Below are positions 57,973 through 64,000 of a stretch of 64,000 nucleotides of DNA, piece by piece. Under the pieces are notes generated by a model. The model was not told the origin of the DNA and searched no databases. It saw only the letters and a program-made list of their open reading frames with translations. Each line of letters begins with the position of its first letter. Positions within the stretch are counted from its first letter, which is position 1. Made by a program: the position numbers and the translations under genes. Source of the DNA: Oidiodendron maius Zn (lineage: Eukaryota > Ascomycota > Leotiomycetes > Myxotrichaceae); the NCBI GenBank assembly GCA_000827325.1, contig KN832870.1:248001-312000 (forward strand). Reading direction: 5' to 3'.

Positions 57973-58194
57973 TCCCGTCGACTGGTGGCAAGAACCTTCA
58001 CTTAGCAGCCCTCATACAGTGATTGACTGTCACATTCAAAATGGTGTGGTATGTAAGCGCTAGTCCCGAATATACTATTTATGCTCCTAAATATTTCCTC
58101 TTACAGTAATCACTGAGGCGTTAGTATCGGAGCAATAAATTCTACTGGTGATAACCATCTGCTAAGTGAAGGTTCTTAGCACCAGTCGAGGGGA
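57973..58194. mobile_element. Tc1/mariner-type MITE candidate (222 bp)
   Basis: The ends TCCCGTCGACTGGTGGCAAG and the reverse complement of the right end (TCCCCTCGACTGGTGCTAAG) pair over about 36 bp, continuing through AACCTTCACTTAGCAG. Both sides are flanked by TA (57971-57972 and 58195-58196). No coding frame. TA duplications and inverted repeats fit Tc1/mariner non-autonomous elements. Confidence 0.75.
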
Positions 58195-58314
58195 TAATCG
58201 TTCGGTTATGTAACCAACCCATCTCTTTTGCGCAGGAAAGCAGGGGAGGGAGAGCAATACGCCAAGAACAACAATTCGTAAATCACAATTATTTAACTAC
58301 GTAAGTTATTGCTT

Positions 58315-58355
58315 ACGCTCACCGACTTTAATTTACGTAAAGTGGGTGAGCGTAT
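58315..58355. repeat. Hairpin-forming inverted repeat
   Basis: TACGCTCACCGACTTTA and TAAAGTGGGTGAGCGTA pair over 17 bp with one mismatch around a 7-nt loop. It may be a terminator-like structure or the remnant of an inverted-repeat element. Confidence 0.7.
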
Positions 58356-58740
58356 TCTTGCTGAACGATTATGCTCTCTTCTTCTCTCTTTAGCTCTGTA
58401 TTCTGGTCATATAGGCTCAGAACCCTCAAACCATTTCCGGACTATTTGACCTGTTTCGACCCGTGACTCGGCTTGCGCTGTCCAGAACCCACGACGCACA
58501 CTCCCTTGGAAGGACCTTCTCTCTGAGCTTGTCAGCCCATTTTGAAGACACTTTGCCTCGCAACTTCAGTGCTGGATCATCAAAAGGTCGGCAGAAACTA
58601 TCTCTTATATCATAGCTTCACCGTGTGCTATTGTCTCTCGTCTCACACGCCTCTAATTTTACACCGCCACTATTTAATATGGCATCTTCAATATATACCC
58701 ATTATCTTGGGTATCTCGGCCTCTAATCGCAAATACCCCA

Positions 58741-59733
58741 ATGGCAGACTTTGCTGGGGCTCGTCTGGCCACAGCCGTGACAATGTCAGGGGGGCTAGGC
58801 TTCATTGGCTCTGCAATAGATACGGGTGCCTTATCCATAGAGCTCGAGAAAGCCGCGTCCCTTTTATCCAGCTTGCAAATTACCACAACATGCGCCCTTC
58901 CTATTAGCGTCGGGTTCCTTATTTTCACAGAAAAACTCGAGGATGTAGTTAGCGTCATGGTACAGCATTATCCAGCCGCCATTTGGCTCTCGTGCCCACC
59001 TTAGACGCGCGATTTCGCCGTCTGGACCAAAGCAATGCATACCGCGTCTCCGGAATCATGTATCTGGATCCAGGTCGCCAGTGTTGCTGTTGCGGTCGAG
59101 GTAGCTCGACTATATGCTCCTGACGTCTTGGTCCTGCAGGCTGCAGATGCAGGTAGGTATGGCCCCTCACCTGGTACAGGGCTTGTTGGTCTTATTCCCG
59201 AGGCACGCGATGTGTTAGATAAAGCCAGGTTTTCGAAAATTTCCGTTGTCGGTGTTGGAGGGATCGGTGACGGAAGAGGTGTCGCTGCAGCTCTAGCATG
59301 CGGTGCAGATGGTGTATTAATAGGAACGGCATTCTTGGCTAGTGTAGAGGTGGATCTTCCAGCCAAGGAGTATCAGGAGGCCATTTTAGAGGTGGTTAAT
59401 GGCGGCGTGAGCACGGTTCGTGCCACTATTTTCGACGAGATGTGTGACAAAATTACCTGGCCTACTAGCTATGACGGCAGAGCGTTGGCAAGTCCAAGCT
59501 ACAAAGATTATCTAGACGGCGATAGACTGGACAAACTGAGGAAGAAGTATGCGGACTATATCACAGGTCCGGATAAGGGCTTTGGAGGCGAGCGACGAGC
59601 AGTTATCTAGGCAGGTTCTGGGATCGGATTGCTAAAGGAGGTGAAGGCGGCAGGAGACATTGTTCGGGAGTTCAGGGAAACGTCTAAGGCTGCTTTAGAT
59701 AAGGCACGTCTATCCCATTATGGTTCTATGTAA
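58741..59733 (+). pseudogene. Nitronate monooxygenase (2-nitropropane dioxygenase-like), decayed
   Basis: FMN-binding NMO family: PMADFAGARLATAVTMSGGLGFIGS at the start of the preserved part, then SPESCIWIQVASVAVAVEVARLYAPDVLVLQAADAG, SKISVVGVGGIGDGRGVAAALACGADGVLIGTAF and a C-terminal IWP-region homologue. These enzymes oxidise alkyl nitronates. The frame is broken by a TAG after WLSCPP (59002-59004), where relatives carry a sense codon before TRDFAVW, and by another TAG after GGERRAVI (59608-59610), beyond which AGSGIGLLKEVKAAGDIVREF continues in frame. The N-terminal 20-30 residues are degraded. Both stops can arise by a single C-to-T or G-to-A change. Not expected to be functional. Confidence 0.85.
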
Positions 59734-60867
59734 ACCTTAGATTGACCAGCTTAGCGTAGGATCCCAAATAATAGTAGAAATTTTGAGGTCTTTTTCTCAT
59801 ATTCTATTTCGCTGCCTCCGGCCACTTCACCAATATATCAAACTCTTGCAAGTGAAGCTACGCTTCTAAACTAGAATAAAAAATCTTAGAGGTCAACTTA
59901 AGACGTCGTAACGACTACATACCATATTCCGGGAGGCTAAATAGATTTTGTTATTGTTGCGACATCCGGAAGCTGGCCTAATTTTGCGGACAGTTGCCAA
60001 GATCGTGAAGAGTATGCTGAGAGAACAATCACTTCGGCCTCGTTGGATATTGTGAGAGCATAAAACACAGTAAACAAATGTTGTATACTGCGAGAGCTGG
60101 TGGTCGCCTCTCCTGTAATAATCGCCATTCTAGCCACTCTGGTAGAATCCCCGCGATTTTGGACCGTTGTTAGTATATATAGTAGTAACAGCATCCGGCG
60201 CAGACTAAGCCCACCACGACTAGCAAGTTGAGAAACCCGCCATTTCTCTTACCAAGACAATTACGAGATTTTTGACACCTGGCCTGGTAGAATAGATAGA
60301 GTTAACAATCGAATAAGAATGATACGACGATTAGCTCTCCGAAGTCTGGACGGGACACAGCAACGGTTACTTTAACCTAATGCCTGCACCCCACAATTGC
60401 ACTTCTATTAGGTACTTTTCGTCTCTCCTCGCAGCTCCCCTGCAGCAACTTGCTGGGATTCTGCGGATGTTCCTCCATCTAAGCACGGAATGGTGCCCCC
60501 ATAGGCGCGACGACAATTATCGATCCCTCACTCTTCGGGTAGAGACCATGATTCGGTACAGCCTACGCGCTGACTTTTTTGTATGTAAAGCTAACCCGGT
60601 TATACTCTAACAGGGCAATTATAAAGTTAGAGCTATAAATCTAATCAATACGCTGCTCTGAAGTGCTTGGTTAGCTCTTTTCGCAATAAACTTTTGATCT
60701 AATAATTATTATAAATCCTAGAGGCTACTAAAGGCTTTTTAAAATCGTTGGTACCCTTCCTATAAAAATCGTTGGTACGTTTAGAGGGTATCAACCTGCG
60801 GTAGTATAAGGTACAAGACTGGGTGTAAGAAAGTATACGTTGATTCTGGAGACCATACTTTTCCACC
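59734..60867. other. Intergenic region, no gene seen
   Basis: AT-rich with short frames. 60735-60790 contains AAATCGTTGGTAC twice about 30 bp apart, a short direct repeat. Confidence 0.4.
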
Positions 60868-61866
60868 CTACACGGCTGCAAGCTCGGCCGCAGCTTTCAG
60901 GGACAAGTTCACAACCTCCACCACCATGTGATGCGCCTCGTCAGCGATGTAATTGGTCAGGAACTCCTGACGCTCGGTCGTGTTGGTGTTCTGGTCCCAC
61001 GGTGGGTACCATACAGCAGAGTAGACCTGGATGGCCGCCGGGTGTGCAGTCGTCGCCGGCACATCACGCACCGCGATGTGCAGGTACCCAAATGTATTGC
61101 CATCGCCGTACGCAAGCACCTTGGGCCCGATCCGTTGCAGCTCCAGGTTAAAGCTGTCCGCCAGCGACCAGGGTGCGGGCACCGAGCCGCCAAAGTCAGG
61201 CACCTCGTACGCCGGGACGGTGAAGTTAGTGCGCTTGGTGCCGAATGTGGACAGCACGCCGCCCCAACCCTCGAAGATCTGCGCCGAGGCCTCCGTCAGA
61301 GACTCGTCCGTCAGGGCAAACAGATAGTGCTCAGGGTTGGCGTTGAGCTCGGCCGCGTCGACCAGCGAGGACGACAGCGTCCACTCGGCGAATGAGGTCG
61401 CGTTGAGCGCGGCGCCGAAGTAGCAAGTTACATACGCCCGGGTGGGCACCCACTGCGTCATGTCCGATGTCGACTCCGTGACGACCCGGTCCCAAAAGGT
61501 ATTGGACGCCTCGATGTCGTCGGCCAGGAGCATGAAGAAGCCGTCCACGGTCTCGTTGGCGATGCAGTCCTTGAGCGCGTACAGCGCCGTGGGGCTGATG
61601 TCCACGGGGTTAGTGAGGCAGTCCTTTGCGATACCTGTCTCGTTGATGGCCGTCTGCAGACGGATCGACGCCTGCTGCGCGGCAGTGGCCTCATAGGGGT
61701 CCTTGATGGGCGTGGTCTCGATCGCGGAGGTGTTGGAAAACTGCACGTCGAAGGTGATGCCACTGTGGACCTCTTGCGCCGTGACGGACGCTGCACTGAG
61801 GAAAGCGCACAGCAAGAGAGGTGCTTGACCGACATGACGAAGAGGGGTTTGTACGAGGAAGTGCAT
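60868..61866 (-). CDS. Putative secreted protein, GC-rich coding, function unknown
   Basis: An uninterrupted exon of 332 codons from the Met at 61866, or 355 from 61935. I chose 61866 because it starts a plausible signal peptide (VGQAPLLLCAFLSAASVTAQ). The mature part has several N-glycosylation sites and three cysteines, and shows VDGFFMLLADDIEASNTFWDRVV, PTRAYVTCYFGAALNATSFAEW, NTFGYLHIAVRDVPA and YSAVWYPPWDQNTNTTERQEFL. I do not recognise the family. Third codon positions are strongly G/C, unlike neighbouring genes, which also produces long antisense frames. This composition suggests recent arrival or an unusual selective history. No neighbour indicates its role. Confidence 0.7.
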   Translation of the reverse strand: MHFLVQTPLRHVGQAPLLLCAFLSAASVTAQEVHSGITFDVQFSNTSAIETTPIKDPYEATAAQQASIRLQTAINETGIAKDCLTNPVDISPTALYALKDCIANETVDGFFMLLADDIEASNTFWDRVVTESTSDMTQWVPTRAYVTCYFGAALNATSFAEWTLSSSLVDAAELNANPEHYLFALTDESLTEASAQIFEGWGGVLSTFGTKRTNFTVPAYEVPDFGGSVPAPWSLADSFNLELQRIGPKVLAYGDGNTFGYLHIAVRDVPATTAHPAAIQVYSAVWYPPWDQNTNTTERQEFLTNYIADEAHHMVVEVVNLSLKAAAELAAV

Positions 61867-62504
61867 AAAGAAGCTGCTTTGTCGTGGTGCTGGGAAAGAG
61901 TGCTTGCTATCTCTTTCTTTCCGTCTTGCAGGCAAAGCCTACGCTAGCAAGGTTGTTTCCTCAGTACGTAACCTCCCCTGAATAAAGGTCACCTCCCCTT
62001 CCTTCGTCCCGAAGCTGCTTAACTCGTAAGAGTATATCTTGAAGGGTTTTGAAGGATTCTGTAAGCTCTGGTTGGATGCATAAGTCAAAAATCCTTCATT
62101 TATTCTCGTCTGAGTTAAGCGGTCCGAAGGGTCCAAAATGGGTAGGTGACCTTTATTCACAGGGGGGGGGATAGTATTGTAACACGTTGTGTACAGTACT
62201 TGGCTTGTTGGATCCATAAGTACACAGCCTGCTTTCAGGGGACTTTCACCAATGATACCTATATCGGCAAATGACTAAGTGCGCACACCCACTCTGGTGA
62301 CTTATTTTATTTACCAGATGCGCCCACATATTTATTTAATTACTGGATGCGCCCACTGGGTCATTTAAGGCTAATTTGAGTGTCATCCTAGAGTAGAAAT
62401 ATGCTCCTTGATTGGTCAAAATACTAGTATAAACTGAAGTACCCTTCTGTTCTGCTGCGACACGTTTATTTACTTTTCAAGGTCTTACTTATTTTATCCA
62501 TCAA

Positions 62505-62556
62505 CATCATCATCATCATCACCACCACTACCACCACCACTACCTTCCACCACTGT
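62505..62556 (+). repeat. Trinucleotide microsatellite (CAT/CAC/TAC)
   Basis: About 50 bp of CATCATCATCATCAC followed by CACCACTAC units. Noncoding. Confidence 0.9.
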
Positions 62557-62600
62557 CTGCTACTAGTGACCTCATTGTTACTACTCCTAATTCAACTATA

Positions 62601-62918
62601 ATGGAGTCAATTGAAGAGCAGTGGAACCCTGAGCCTTCTCTAGATATTATATCTCATTCATGGCTGAATATTACTGATGCAAAGATAGCAGTAAAGATGT
62701 TACAGGTTGGACCCGTGAGATGTCTTGGTGCCTATGGCACCTGCAATTTCTTCTTCCTTTCTGAATTATCGTACGATACGTTGCCTAGGCAACTAAGTAA
62801 TATTTGTATTTATACTAGAATAGTAGAGAGTTCTTCTCTCTTTAGTTTTCTTCTCCTTGTTAATATAGAGGTTTATTGTCGACTGCAGAAATCCATTGCA
62901 GCCCCTAACAGAAGCTAG
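62601..62918 (+). other. Short ORF, possibly the N-terminus of a MULE-like transposase remnant
   Basis: The frame starts MESIEEQWNPEPSLDIISHSWLNITDAKIAV, which loosely resembles the N-termini of fungal MULE/FAR1-type transposases (a SHSW...AK motif). The rest is hydrophobic and unmatched. Could be chance. Confidence 0.2.
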
Positions 62919-64000
62919 CGATTGTACCTCGATTCTTTTCTCTTAATACTGCTTACAAGCCCTTAGTATCTTCTTCTAAAGCAATCTTGAGATATTTGGG
63001 TCTGAGGTGGGCGCGTGTGATATGGGTCACGGCGGAATTGTAGGGATAACACTTCTAGTAGGGTGACGATAACTACTGATTGGTGAAGTATTAATATCTC
63101 AATAGATGTGTTGGTTATCTACTTCATGGTCATGACCAACATCTGAAATCGCAAATTTAGGTTACAAGACTGGCAGCTGAGGGGAAGGAAAGATGAGGTG
63201 AGCAGCGCGTAACCTGGGGAGCTTACCAGTCTCGGCCAAGGGCAAGGAACCCCGCCTTGTCCGCTCTTTTCCCTACGATGTGGGACGGATCCCTAGCAAA
63301 TGCCAGTCAAACTCCCGCGGAATTTCCGTCCATCGATGATCCGCGTTGAGGTCTATTGGCGGGGTGGCGAATGCAACAGATAATAGCGTTCAAGTCAGTC
63401 TGGAGGGCTTCAAATTCATAGATTTACAGTCACAAATGCAAGACTTGCTCCTGTAGTGGCTTGCCGAAAGATGCGGAGTGATGTCAACTGATCGTTATCC
63501 TTGAATCTCCATGACAGCGACTACAACATTAGAGAATAAAAGGCGTCTTTCCGTGACAAGCAGAAAACCTTCTCCATATTACTATCGGGAGTATCCTCAG
63601 CGATAAGCCTGGCGAGTTCCACGCTCTCGTCATCCTGCTCTGCATTCGGAAGAGGAAGGCTATCTCGGCTGCATCAAGAAATGCAGTGAACTTCTTGCCT
63701 TCATGTGCTGGTTATGTTGCGGAACCGACGACGAATCGTTCCTTGCGGCCTAACCCTCAGATATGTTCGCCCTATGCACTTTACTGTACCTCTAAGCCGC
63801 GGTATCCGATGCGGATAATGTTTATCTCAATGTACGCCTTCTGTTCTTCCACATCGATCCTATAATTGCTAACGATCAAATCACTCGCACGGGGCTTCAA
63901 AGCCCATACATTTCCCTAGCAAGAGATGGAGGCTGACCGTCCTAGAAGCACTATCACAGTAATTACTATGATTTTATCGTCTTCGAGGCACTTTATAGGG

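Larger units (their letters stand above)
57547..58740. other. Gene-free region with a small MITE and a hairpin
   Basis: Downstream of the terpene synthase. It holds the TA-flanked MITE at 57973-58194 and a hairpin at 58315-58355, both listed separately. The sequence upstream of 58741 shows traces of the lost N-terminus of the nitronate monooxygenase. Confidence 0.5.
61867..64000. other. Right-edge region, no confident gene
   Basis: Contains a run of nine or more G at about 62161-62169, a CAT/CAC-type microsatellite at 62505-62556 and a low-confidence frame at 62601-62918. From 63000 to 64000 no sustained frame was found on either strand. Confidence 0.4.

Noticed and set aside
60928-61395. 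155-codon plus-strand frame and neighbours
   Set aside because: Antisense frames explained by the strong third-position G/C bias of the minus-strand gene, which has a signal peptide and coherent composition.
61939-62217. 92-codon minus-strand frame upstream of the secreted protein
   Set aside because: No recognisable motif and it contains the G-run region; more likely promoter sequence.
1-64000. tRNA, rRNA and CRISPR arrays
   Set aside because: None could be recognised by eye; a dedicated tRNA scan was not possible.

Overview
This window looks like accessory DNA from a filamentous ascomycete (Pezizomycotina), most likely an Aspergillus- or Penicillium-like member of the Eurotiales. The support is: GT-AG introns of about 46-130 nt, fungal-only families (DUF3712, rhodopsin-like membrane protein, CYP53, fungal transcription-factor domains, CorA-like membrane protein, ascomycete sesquiterpene synthase), genes scattered on both strands, and AT-rich gene-free islands with degenerate repeats that resemble RIP. 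I saw no rRNA, tRNA or CRISPR. Most gene models were assembled by hand from several reading frames; exon limits are in the entries.

Layout. 1-6 kb: a DUF3712 membrane protein cut by the left edge, a rhodopsin-like fragment, a metallo-beta-lactamase-fold hydrolase and an S15/CocE-type hydrolase with a frame break. 7-11 kb: a CYP53 benzoate 4-hydroxylase-like P450 and a zinc alcohol dehydrogenase, divergently transcribed. 12-17 kb: a fungal transcription factor without a visible zinc cluster, then a decayed 4-coumarate-CoA-ligase-like gene. 17-24 kb: a divergent argininosuccinate-synthase-like ligase, a 2-oxoglutarate/Fe(II) oxygenase and a monocarboxylate-type MFS transporter, a possible small metabolic cluster. 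27-31 kb: a DHA2-type efflux pump and a sugar-porter-type MFS gene with a frame break. 32-45 kb: a MITE with perfect 60-bp inverted repeats, two secreted type-B carboxylesterases, a branched-chain aminotransferase-like enzyme, a short-chain dehydrogenase and a second transcription factor. 47-60 kb: an O-methyltransferase, a CorA-like membrane protein, a cytochrome P450, a sesquiterpene synthase divergent from the P450, and a decayed nitronate monooxygenase; this is a plausible terpenoid cluster. 60-64 kb: a GC-rich secreted protein of unknown function, then mostly unannotatable sequence.

How the genes may work together. The P450 and terpene synthase share a 0.66-kb intergenic region, and with the O-methyltransferase they could build an oxidised, methylated sesquiterpenoid. 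The ArgG-like ligase, oxygenase and transporter would be a logical set for making and exporting a modified amino-acid or amidine product, but this is inference. Several genes carry single lesions (premature stops, frame breaks, truncation). The premature stops are of the kind C-to-T or G-to-A change can produce, as expected in a RIP-affected, decaying accessory region.

The window also holds three copies of a 245-258-bp element flanked by apparent 8-bp duplications (one sits inside a duplicated piece of the O-methyltransferase gene), three copies of a second dispersed repeat, and two MITE-like elements.
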